Shown: positions 1 to 5,892 of the stretch, one piece after another
How the letters are laid out: each line of letters begins with the position of its first letter
Numbering within the stretch: the first letter of the stretch is position 1
Source of the DNA: Spirochaetia bacterium
GTDB lineage: Bacteria > Spirochaetota > Leptospiria > Leptospirales > Leptonemataceae
Assembly (NCBI GenBank): GCA_029880625.1
Contig: JAOUOA010000152.1
Span: 1-6,771 of the forward strand
Length of the DNA stretch: 6,771 nt
Reading direction: 5' to 3'
Made by a program: the position numbers and the translations under genes
Notes under the pieces: generated by a model
Seen by the model: the letters and a program-made list of their open reading frames with translations, nothing else
Databases searched by the model: none
What the model was told of the DNA's origin: nothing

Positions 1-1
1 G

Positions 2-466
2 ATAAATCAAATCTCAATTGATTTTTTTTCGGATACCCAGTTTGCCACATTCATTGTTCTTATCCTTGATCAGCACAGCGGTACTGTTGAGTTCTGCGGT
101 GCAGGATCGCCTCCTATTCTTGTCTACCGCCACAAACGCCAGGAAATTGAAGAAATCCACCCAAAAGGAATTCCTGTAGGAATTATGGAAGACTACATTT
201 TTTCCCAGTCCCGATTCGAACTTGGAAAGGGCGATACAATTCTCATGTTCACAGACGGCGCCTACGAATGCGAAAATTGGAGCGGAGAGTTTTACGGAAT
301 GGAAAGAATTCTCAATACATTTCATAAAAATGCGAAACGGAATGCATTTAAGATCATAAAAAAAATGATATCTAATCTGAAATGGTTTACTAAGCTTAAA
401 AGCAGAAATGACGATACAACATACATTGCTATTAAAAGACTTCTCATCAAGAAAAAGAGAAAATGA
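2..466 (+). CDS. SpoIIE/RsbU-type PP2C serine phosphatase, C-terminal part (5' end outside window)
   Basis: This is the C-terminal part of a PP2C-like phosphatase of the SpoIIE/RsbU class. These enzymes usually dephosphorylate a serine or threonine on an anti-sigma-factor antagonist or similar switch protein. The frame is open from the left edge, so sensor domains and start codon lie outside. Visible family marks are an FATFIVLILD strand, a GAGSPPILVYR segment (the family usually has AGHPP, so the His is Ser here), the GIPVGI turn, GDTILMFTDGAYE with the metal-binding Asp codon at 254-256, and the terminal NDDTTYIAIK at about 407-436, which supplies the last metal-binding Asp pair. All acidic residues expected in this part are present, so the enzyme looks active. 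A Lys/Arg-rich stretch lies before the last motif and a basic tail ends the protein. Its TGA overlaps the ptsI ATG (ATGA), which implies co-transcription and translational coupling. The substrate cannot be told from this fragment. Confidence 0.85.
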   Translation: MNQISIDFFSDTQFATFIVLILDQHSGTVEFCGAGSPPILVYRHKRQEIEEIHPKGIPVGIMEDYIFSQSRFELGKGDTILMFTDGAYECENWSGEFYGMERILNTFHKNAKRNAFKIIKKMISNLKWFTKLKSRNDDTTYIAIKRLLIKKKRK

Positions 467-2181
467 TTTTAAACCGCCGCGTATTTAATGGTGTGGGGGC
501 TTCCCCGGGACTTTCGATCGGAAAAGTCTGCCTTCTCCCTGATTTTGAAACATCGGTTCCTCGAAGGAGCATAACAAACGATGAACTGTCATCTGAAATC
601 ATCCGTTTTGAGAAAGCATGCGAACGCAGCAAAAATCAAATCCAGGAACTTCTGGAATCGTCACATCTTCCTGAAGAATACCGGGCTATTTTTGAAGCTC
701 AGATCTTTCTTCTTGAAGATCCAATGCTGATTCATGAAACCAAGGAAAAAGTAAAATCAGAACATTACAATCCTGAATGGGCTCTTGCAACGGTAATCGA
801 CAGCTACCGCAAAATAATGAACAAAACCAGCGATATCCGCTTCAGAGAACGAATGGCTGACGTTGAAGATATTGCAAACAGAATTCTTTCCAACCTGATG
901 GGGATTACTGAAAGCGATATCAGAATTCCTTTTTTAATGTCCCTGAACGAAAATGACATTCTTATTGCAGAAGAACTCAGCCCTTCCCTTCTGCTGTGGA
1001 TCCGAAAAAAAATTGCAGGGATTGTTACCGAAAAAGGCGGCGTGACGGGGCATACGGCCATCCTTGCCCGGGACCGGGGAATTCCGGCTCTGGTTGGTGT
1101 GGACAATCTTCTGAATAATTTTTCCGGAGGCGAAGTCGTCTTCATTGACGGCGATAACGGCGTCTTTATCACCAATCCTGACGACAGTGATCTTGAAGAT
1201 TTTTTAAAGTATTATAAAGAAAGCAGAAACACAGACAATGTATATTCTCCAGTAAAAAAAAGCGACGGCGATATCCGCATCTGGATTAATCTTGACGATT
1301 TAAACACTGTAATCAACACACATCTTCAGAATCTACATGGTGTTGGACTTTTCCGGACTGAATTTTTATACCTGAATCACCCTGATCTTTTTACATGCCT
1401 GGAAGAACAGATTGAACTTTACAAAAAAATTCTTATAGAAGCGGACGGAAAACCCATTACTTTTCGCATGCTTGATATTGGCGATGATAAAACCTTCAAC
1501 ATTCCTCTTCTGACACATGCTAACATAACTCAGGAAATCGGAGATTTGAGGGGAATCCGCTTTTTGCTCGAACACCGCAACATCTTGCAGTCCCAGCTCC
1601 GCTCGATCTTCCAGGCTGCAATAGAACTGGACTATCCCGAACAGAACTGCAGGATTATGCTGCCGATGGTCAGCACTCTTGAAGAAATTCATGAATTTAA
1701 AAAAGAAGTAAGAGCGATTTTATCAGAATTAAAAAATGACCAGAAACGGTTCCCTCTGGGAATTATGATTGAAACGCCTGCTGCCTGCATCATGACCGAT
1801 GTTTTTGAAAAAGAAGCGGATTTTTTCAGCTTCGGAACCAATGATCTGGCACACATCACTCTTTCCTTAAACCGAGTTGAATCAGAACATCAAAAAAATC
1901 TTTTTTATCAGCCTTCCGTAATCAGAATGATGAAGCTTGCAATTGACAAAACTAGCCTGCCCATTTCCGTATGCGGAGAAATTGCAGGACTTCCTGCTGT
2001 GATTCCTGTTTTAATTGGGCTTGGAATCAGGGACTTAAGCGTTTCCTGGTCATCGGCCATGCGAATCACACCCACACTGGAAGCTCTTGAAATTGCAGGG
2101 ACTTCAGAGCTTGCCCAAAAAGTTCTTCAATGCAGTTCAGCAGACGAGATGAAAGAAGTCCTCGAATTATTCAGAATTTAA
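463..2181 (+). CDS. ptsI: PTS enzyme I (phosphoenolpyruvate-protein phosphotransferase)
   Basis: Enzyme I takes phosphate from phosphoenolpyruvate onto a histidine and passes it to HPr; it is cytosolic and dimeric. The 572 residues match the usual EI length, with no N-terminal GAF domain, so it is PtsI-like rather than PtsP. The N-terminal domain starts with GVGASPGLSIGKV and an HPr-binding helical region. The phospho-His motif GGVTGHTAILAR carries H197. The PEP-binding barrel shows GLFRTEFLY (R298), FRMLDIGDDK (R335), LRGIRF, MLPMVSTLEE, GIMIETPAA (E437), FFSFGTNDL (N460, D461), R471 and VCGEIAGLP (C504). These correspond to the known E. coli PEP, magnesium and acid-base residues, by family knowledge. 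Oddities are His464 where the signature normally has Gln, and NRVE in place of the usual DRGN. No HPr or EII gene is in view, so a regulatory role is plausible. The ATG overlaps the phosphatase stop; the only ribosome site is a weak purine run (AAGAGA). Confidence 0.95.
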   Translation: MILNRRVFNGVGASPGLSIGKVCLLPDFETSVPRRSITNDELSSEIIRFEKACERSKNQIQELLESSHLPEEYRAIFEAQIFLLEDPMLIHETKEKVKSEHYNPEWALATVIDSYRKIMNKTSDIRFRERMADVEDIANRILSNLMGITESDIRIPFLMSLNENDILIAEELSPSLLLWIRKKIAGIVTEKGGVTGHTAILARDRGIPALVGVDNLLNNFSGGEVVFIDGDNGVFITNPDDSDLEDFLKYYKESRNTDNVYSPVKKSDGDIRIWINLDDLNTVINTHLQNLHGVGLFRTEFLYLNHPDLFTCLEEQIELYKKILIEADGKPITFRMLDIGDDKTFNIPLLTHANITQEIGDLRGIRFLLEHRNILQSQLRSIFQAAIELDYPEQNCRIMLPMVSTLEEIHEFKKEVRAILSELKNDQKRFPLGIMIETPAACIMTDVFEKEADFFSFGTNDLAHITLSLNRVESEHQKNLFYQPSVIRMMKLAIDKTSLPISVCGEIAGLPAVIPVLIGLGIRDLSVSWSSAMRITPTLEALEIAGTSELAQKVLQCSSADEMKEVLELFRI

Positions 2182-2187
2182 GCCCCT

Positions 2188-2682
2188 TCATTGCTTTTCT
2201 TCAAGATCACGCATTATTTTTTCCAGACGGTCCAGAGCAATGTCAGCAGAACGATAACCTTCGCTTCTCCCCAGTTCACGGCCTTTCCCTTCCAGAATTA
2301 AAAGAGTCGGATACCCGTGGACTCCGTATCTTTTCAGAACCAGTGCCATTTTTTCAGGATCTTTTTCTGCTTCCACAATAACGGGAATGATTCGGTATTT
2401 TTCAATCAATTCGCCGAAAGTATCCAGTGTAAAAAATTCTTTTTTCATACGGATGCAGGGAAGACATTTGTCAGAATGGAAATTCACAAGGACAGGCCGG
2501 TTTTCTGCTCTTGACTGTTGAAGAGCTTTAACAAGAGAATGATTCCATTCGACGCTGTAGTTTTGTCCCGAAAAGGCATCGGTGCAGCCGGTCAGCGCCG
2601 GCATTATAATTAAAATCAGCAGGTATCTTTTTTTCAAATTCATTTTCAATATTGGAAATACATTAGATTTTCTGCGAAACAT
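2188..2682 (-). CDS. Thioredoxin-fold lipoprotein
   Basis: This 164-residue protein has an export signal and a thioredoxin-like domain. A basic stretch (MNLKKR from residue 14) is followed by a hydrophobic segment and the lipobox LTGC, with Cys33 as the probable lipidated residue. The domain has the strand PVLVNF, the redox motif CLPC (C73, C76) and the cis-proline loop GYPTLLIL (P125), as in Thioredoxin_7/DsbD-gamma-like proteins. It likely acts in the periplasm or on a membrane surface as a thiol reductase or oxidase; the direction cannot be read from sequence. The TGG usual before CxxC is absent (DKC). It sits 21 bases after pgi, probably in one operon. Start choice: the ATG at 2682 has an upstream GGCGGAAAG and a stop codon immediately before it. 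The internal ATG at 2643 gives a more standard 20-residue signal peptide but has no good ribosome site. Either is possible. Confidence 0.85.
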   Translation of the reverse strand: MFRRKSNVFPILKMNLKKRYLLILIIMPALTGCTDAFSGQNYSVEWNHSLVKALQQSRAENRPVLVNFHSDKCLPCIRMKKEFFTLDTFGELIEKYRIIPVIVEAEKDPEKMALVLKRYGVHGYPTLLILEGKGRELGRSEGYRSADIALDRLEKIMRDLEEKQ

Positions 2683-2685
2683 CTA

Positions 2686-2694
2686 CTTTCCGCC
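2686..2694 (-). promoter_or_regulatory. Ribosome binding site favouring the upstream start of the thioredoxin-like lipoprotein
   Basis: Read on the minus strand, GGCGGAAAG lies just before the ATG at 2682-2680, with its GGCGGA core about 6 bases from it. It sits in the 21-base gap after the pgi stop. No comparable purine-rich site precedes the alternative ATG at 2643, so this site supports the longer N-terminus. An in-frame TAG directly before the 2682 ATG makes that the earliest possible start. Confidence 0.45.
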
Positions 2695-2703
2695 GAAACT
2701 ATT

Positions 2704-3978
2704 TTAATACCCGGGTTTTTTCAGCTTCTTAAACATTTCCGTTTTATAGGCTTCCACACCGGGCTGATCAAAAGGATTCACTCCCAGCATATAAGCTGAA
2801 ATTCCGCATGCATATTCAAACATATACATCATAGCCCCCAGAGAAGCTTCATTTACTTTGGGAATTTCGATCCTCATGCATGGAACTCTGCCTTCACTGT
2901 GAGCCTGTATGGTTGCAGAAAGCGCGGCACGGTTGATTTCGTTTAAATCTCTTCCTGCAAGATAATCCAGTCCGTCATCGCTTCCTGTGATTTCTGGAAC
3001 TGAAATTCTCTCAGTATCTGCAACATCAATTACCGTTTCAAAAATTGTTCTTTCGCCGTCCTGCATCCACTGCCCCATGGAGTGGAGATCTGTTGTCAGA
3101 TTCACCGAAGAAGGAAAAATCCCTTTATGCATTTTCCCCTCGGATTCTCCATAAAGCTGTTTCCACCATTCTGCAAATAATGCTAGATTGGAATTATACG
3201 AAGCAAAAATTTCAATTTTCTTTCCAGAACGATATGCCGAATTTCTGAGAGCGGCATATTTAATTGCGGGATTTTTTTCGCCTCCAGTATCCTTTAAGTA
3301 TTTACGCATGGCAGATGCGCCATTTACAAATTCCTGAATATCGAATCCTGCAGCAGCAATCGGAAGAAGACCGACCGGCGTCAGAACGCTGTATCGCCCG
3401 CCTACATCATCCGGAACAATATAAGAAGTAAGATTTTCTGAATCTGCCAGCTTTCTCAGGCTGCCTTTTTCAGCATCGGTTGTTACAATCACTGCATCTT
3501 TCAAATAAGAAGAATCAAATCTTTCAGATAAATCTTTCCAGAGAAGCCGGAATGCAATTGCAGGTTCTGTTGTTGTGCCGCTTTTTGAAATAACATTGAC
3601 AGCATATCGCAGGCCTTTCTGAGAATCCAGCAGTTTCTTATAATAGGAAGCATCCAGGTTATGTCCGAGATAATGGATAGGAAAGTCATTTTGAAAGGGA
3701 TTTTTTAAAGCTTCAATGACGGCTCTTGCTCCAAGGTATGATCCTCCAATTCCAACCAGGATCAGGCTGTCCAGTTTTCTGATTTTCTCAGCAGATTCCC
3801 GCAGCGCCTTGATTTGAGCAGGATTGATTTCAAGCGGAAGGTCCACCCACCCCAGAAAATCACTGCCGGCTCCAGTGCGATTTTCAAGAATATTTTTTGC
3901 CTCCTCGGCTTCTTTGAAATCAAAATCTAAATTAAATTTTGAATGATCAATAAAAATATCAGAGGGATTAAAAGGCAT
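2704..3978 (-). CDS. pgi: Glucose-6-phosphate isomerase
   Basis: PGI interconverts glucose 6-phosphate and fructose 6-phosphate in glycolysis and gluconeogenesis in the cytosol. The 424 residues fit the shorter bacterial type (about 420-450, Bacillus-like) rather than the 550-residue E. coli/animal type. Two SIS folds are evident: sugar-phosphate binding GIGGSYLGARAV (about 76-87) and ISKSGTTTEPA (about 130-140). Signature 1 is DDVGGRYSVLTPVGLLP with R195. GESEGK holds the probable catalytic Glu278. DLHSMGQ gives His299, the ring-opening residue. Signature 2, LGVNPFDQPGVEAYK, ends in Lys412. All key residues are present, so it should be active. The ATG at 3978 is preceded by a modest GAGA site about 8 bases away, and the N-terminus begins close to where the family does. 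It heads a probable operon with the thioredoxin-like lipoprotein downstream. Aside from that partner, nothing is unusual. Confidence 0.96.
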   Translation of the reverse strand: MPFNPSDIFIDHSKFNLDFDFKEAEEAKNILENRTGAGSDFLGWVDLPLEINPAQIKALRESAEKIRKLDSLILVGIGGSYLGARAVIEALKNPFQNDFPIHYLGHNLDASYYKKLLDSQKGLRYAVNVISKSGTTTEPAIAFRLLWKDLSERFDSSYLKDAVIVTTDAEKGSLRKLADSENLTSYIVPDDVGGRYSVLTPVGLLPIAAAGFDIQEFVNGASAMRKYLKDTGGEKNPAIKYAALRNSAYRSGKKIEIFASYNSNLALFAEWWKQLYGESEGKMHKGIFPSSVNLTTDLHSMGQWMQDGERTIFETVIDVADTERISVPEITGSDDGLDYLAGRDLNEINRAALSATIQAHSEGRVPCMRIEIPKVNEASLGAMMYMFEYACGISAYMLGVNPFDQPGVEAYKTEMFKKLKKPGY

Positions 3979-4007
3979 ACGATTTTCTCACAAATTGAAT
4001 AATTACA

Positions 4008-4035
4008 ATTAAATTCAACTCTATATGCTTTACAA
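4008..4035 (-). promoter_or_regulatory. Candidate sigma-70 promoter for pgi
   Basis: On the minus strand TTGTAA (4035-4030) and TTTAAT (4013-4008) are separated by 16 bases. They match the -35 and -10 consensus at 4 and 5 of 6 positions. Transcription would start near 4000, leaving a leader of about 20-25 bases before the pgi ATG. The region is very AT-rich, so chance matches are likely. Confidence 0.35.
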
Positions 4036-4107
4036 GTCCATTCTTCTTTTTTTACAAAAAATTGAAAATTGCTTGCACTTAAAACTTCTGGAAATCGTCC
4101 TACTTAT

Positions 4108-4851
4108 ATGAAACAGAAATGGACTGGAATTTTTCTGGGATTATTAATCAGTTTTATTTTTATTCTTCTTTTGTCCCCCGGAAGATCCCTTCAAGCTGCA
4201 GGAGTCTACGCTGAAGGATGGGCAATTGCACGTCCCATCAAACTTGAAAATAAAGGTTTTATGTACCGCTCTTTTGAAGGAACACTGGAATGGGCCGGTT
4301 ATGACAGATTTGAGAAATGCAGTGATGAAAGTGATGCCTGTTATACCCCGGTTCTGAAAACTCAGCGCTTCAGCATTCGCACAACAAATAAAAGAGTAAT
4401 CAAATATGTCGGAGAAAATCTGGATCGGGAAATGATGATCCATTATAAAATTCATAGAGTAGAGTCAATCAAACTGGGTACTGATTTTGAAATTATTGAC
4501 TGCTTTGAAATCAGAAAAAATCTGCCTGCAGATTTTACAAAACAGTATATTGTAGAACAAACGGGAAATAAAAGAAATTTTTCTGTACACGGGAAATTTC
4601 TTCGTATTGAAAGAAGAGGAACAACAATTAAAACTTATGAAATCATTTATTACGACAGAAAAAATGATACCGTTCACCCTTCCTCAATTGTTGATAAAAA
4701 TATGGCTGATCTTGCCAAAAAAACAATGGTCTATGATGTAGAATTCAATTTCGGCGTTTCTGTATCCTATGTGGACGGAATCAGAGAATCTGACTACGAT
4801 ATATTTGAAATCAATTATATCGGCAAGGCAGGCCTGAATCCCATCAACTGA
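4108..4851 (+). CDS. Exported protein of unknown function
   Basis: I do not recognise a named function. The 247-residue product starts with MKQKW, then a long hydrophobic segment (about residues 7-22) and SLQAAG, consistent with a Sec signal peptide cleaved near Ala30 or Ala31. No lipobox is present. The mature start (AEGWAIARPIKLENKG, then FEGTLE) resembles, from memory, small exported proteins of Bacteroidetes and others in which an SEG...G and a WEG/FEG strand precede a beta-rich fold ending in an LHYK-like strand; here MIHYKIH. The rest is beta-prone, rich in Lys, Arg, Tyr and Ile, with three cysteines (two in the CSDESDAC insert). A TTG at 4069 would add 13 residues in front, but ATG 4108 gives the natural signal peptide, so I chose it. 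It stands alone, divergent from pgi, with a terminator directly after. I see no confident promoter or strong ribosome site. Confidence 0.75.
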   Translation: MKQKWTGIFLGLLISFIFILLLSPGRSLQAAGVYAEGWAIARPIKLENKGFMYRSFEGTLEWAGYDRFEKCSDESDACYTPVLKTQRFSIRTTNKRVIKYVGENLDREMMIHYKIHRVESIKLGTDFEIIDCFEIRKNLPADFTKQYIVEQTGNKRNFSVHGKFLRIERRGTTIKTYEIIYYDRKNDTVHPSSIVDKNMADLAKKTMVYDVEFNFGVSVSYVDGIRESDYDIFEINYIGKAGLNPIN

Positions 4852-4868
4852 ATTAATGGATTTATGCC

Positions 4869-4905
4869 ATTCCGGAATTTGTTCAGCCGGAATCCTTATT
4901 TTTTT
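4869..4905 (+). terminator. Rho-independent terminator after the exported-protein gene
   Basis: ATTCCGG (4869-4875) pairs perfectly with CCGGAAT (4887-4893) around an 11-base loop. A T-rich tract with seven consecutive T follows at about 4899-4905. It starts 18 bases after the stop codon and separates this gene from the tRNA. The GC-rich core of the stem is only four pairs, so efficiency may be moderate. Confidence 0.65.
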
Positions 4906-4946
4906 CAAATATGTACTTGACGCAATGAGCCCCGTAACGATCTCAG

Positions 4947-4952
4947 TATGAT
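4947..4952 (+). promoter_or_regulatory. Candidate -10 element for the tRNA-Gly gene
   Basis: TATGAT lies 15 bases before the mature tRNA start and would initiate near 4959. The best -35 look-alike, TTGACG at 4917-4922, is 24 bases away, well over the usual 17, so the promoter is not convincing as a pair. The position between a terminator and the tRNA argues that a promoter is somewhere here. Confidence 0.35.
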
Positions 4953-4958
4953 AGTATT

Positions 4959-5052
4959 TATTTACAGGCGGGCGTAGTGTAACGGTAGCACAGCAGCCTT
5001 CCAAGCTTCTGGAGAGGGTTCGAGTCCCTTCGCCCGCTCATATCTGTAAATA
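4959..5052. repeat. Inverted repeat flanking the tRNA-Gly
   Basis: TATTTACAG (4959-4967) ends directly against the first tRNA base, and its exact reverse complement CTGTAAATA (5044-5052) begins six bases after the tRNA end (5039-5043 plus the discriminator base are unpaired). In the primary transcript the leader and trailer could pair and extend the acceptor helix from 7 to about 16 pairs with a one-sided bulge. Confidence 0.6.
4968..5038 (+). tRNA. tRNA-Gly (anticodon UCC)
   Basis: The 71 bases fold as a full cloverleaf. The acceptor GCGGGCG (4968-4974) pairs with CGCCCGC (5031-5037), all 7 pairs. The D stem is GTG/CAC plus a U-G pair, with GG in its loop. The anticodon loop is CTTCCAA (4998-5004) with TCC at 5000-5002, reading GGA and GGG. 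The T stem is GAGGG/CCCTT with the loop TTCGAGT. The discriminator is U at 5038. The 3' CCA is not encoded (CAT follows), so it must be added by the nucleotidyltransferase. One flaw is visible: in the anticodon stem GCAGC/GCTTC, C4994 faces T5008, a C-U mismatch at the second pair. Otherwise it is a normal glycine tRNA and stands alone. Confidence 0.95.
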
Positions 5053-5160
5053 CAGGATCTCTTTTTCATACGTCTTTTTTTTCATTATCATTCCTGGATT
5101 GAAAACTGCTATTCAGTGAAAATTCTCTATAGAAATATGCAGAGACTCCTGTAAAAGAAG

Positions 5161-5892
5161 ATGAAAACGGTTCATAATCATAACTCGTCCGGTCAAAAAT
5201 ACGGTACAGGCCAGAAAATTCTGGTTGTAGAAGATGAAGAAGATATTGCAGATTTGATCCAGTTTCATCTGGAAGAAGACGGATTCCGATGCAGCATTTC
5301 CCATAACGGACTGGATGCATGGAACAGGGTTGAAAAAAACATCCCTGATCTGATTATTCTTGATATTATGCTTCCAGGGATGAACGGTTTTGACTTCTGC
5401 AAGAATGTAAAAAAGAAATACAATATTCCCATCATTGTTGTCTCTGCCCGTTCAGGCGAAACAGATGCAGTACTGGCTCTGGAACTGGGAGCAGATGACT
5501 ATGTTCGAAAACCTTTCAGCCCCAGAGAACTGATGGCCAGAGTCAGATCCCAGCTCAGAAAAATTTCAACTGATCCGGATCTCCAGCACGGAAATCTTAC
5601 TTTCGGAAAAATCTCTGTAGATACGGATGGACATACGGCAAAAATAGACGGAATCAAAATTGAACTTACGCTAATTGAATTCAGGATCCTCCAGCTCTTT
5701 ATGGAAAATCCCGGTATTGCATTTTCCCGCGATAAACTTCTGGATCGAATCTGGGGCCGTGATGTTTACATATCAGATCGTGCAGTCGATGTTAATATTA
5801 AAAGGCTGAGAGAGAAGCTCGGGCCTGAAAAAGAAAGACTGGAAACGGTACGCGGAATAGGATACCGTTTCCGCGGAGATAATGAAAGTTGA
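5161..5892 (+). CDS. OmpR/PhoB-family response regulator
   Basis: This 243-residue DNA-binding response regulator is the output partner of the kinase that overlaps it. The receiver domain (about 19-135) has the acidic pocket E24/D25 (VVEDEED), phospho-acceptor D68 (LIILDIMLPGMNG), switch S95 (VVSARS) and K117 (VRKPFSPREL). The C-terminal winged helix (about 145-240) shows ELTLIEFRIL, the recognition region DRAVDVNIKRLREKLG and the wing VRGIGYRF. It most resembles PhoB, but no pst/phoU gene is in view, so a phosphate role is only a guess. An in-frame TAA at 5152-5154 fixes the start at or after ATG 5161. This leaves an unusual 18-residue polar leader (Asn/His/Gly/Gln-rich) before the receiver. 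The ribosome site is weak (AAGAAG abutting the ATG), and I found no confident promoter in 5039-5160. Its TGA overlaps the kinase start. Confidence 0.93.
   Translation: MKTVHNHNSSGQKYGTGQKILVVEDEEDIADLIQFHLEEDGFRCSISHNGLDAWNRVEKNIPDLIILDIMLPGMNGFDFCKNVKKKYNIPIIVVSARSGETDAVLALELGADDYVRKPFSPRELMARVRSQLRKISTDPDLQHGNLTFGKISVDTDGHTAKIDGIKIELTLIEFRILQLFMENPGIAFSRDKLLDRIWGRDVYISDRAVDVNIKRLREKLGPEKERLETVRGIGYRFRGDNES
5875..5878 (+). promoter_or_regulatory. Shine-Dalgarno site deciding the kinase TTG start
   Basis: GGAG inside the last codons of the response regulator lies 10 bases before TTG 5889-5891. The kinase frame has a stop at 5883-5885, and no ATG occurs in it until after both membrane segments, so a start at this TTG fits best. 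A nearby ATG at 5882 is in another frame that stops after 27 codons. Confidence 0.55.

Noticed and set aside
804..1175. Long minus-strand open frame inside ptsI
   Set aside because: It lies wholly within well-conserved ptsI codons, is rich in Arg/Ser as expected of a complementary frame, and shows no domain.
4069..4107. TTG-initiated extension of the exported protein
   Set aside because: It would place a 13-residue stretch before a standard signal peptide beginning at ATG 4108; there is no ribosome site for the TTG.
4684..5004. Minus-strand open frame running across the tRNA and the end of the exported-protein gene
   Set aside because: It overlaps a certain tRNA, a terminator and a coding gene, has no family motifs, and has an atypical composition; it is an antisense shadow.
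5044..5055. CTGTAAATACAG palindrome, reminiscent of a LexA box
   Set aside because: It is shorter than the E. coli-type CTGT-N8-ACAG box, lies in the tRNA trailer, and is better explained by the tRNA-flanking repeat; no SOS gene is nearby.
5044..5082. Possible intrinsic terminator after the tRNA
   Set aside because: The only local hairpin is a four-pair CTGT/ACAG stem, and the T-runs (5062-5066, 5075-5082) are not directly after it; too weak to call.
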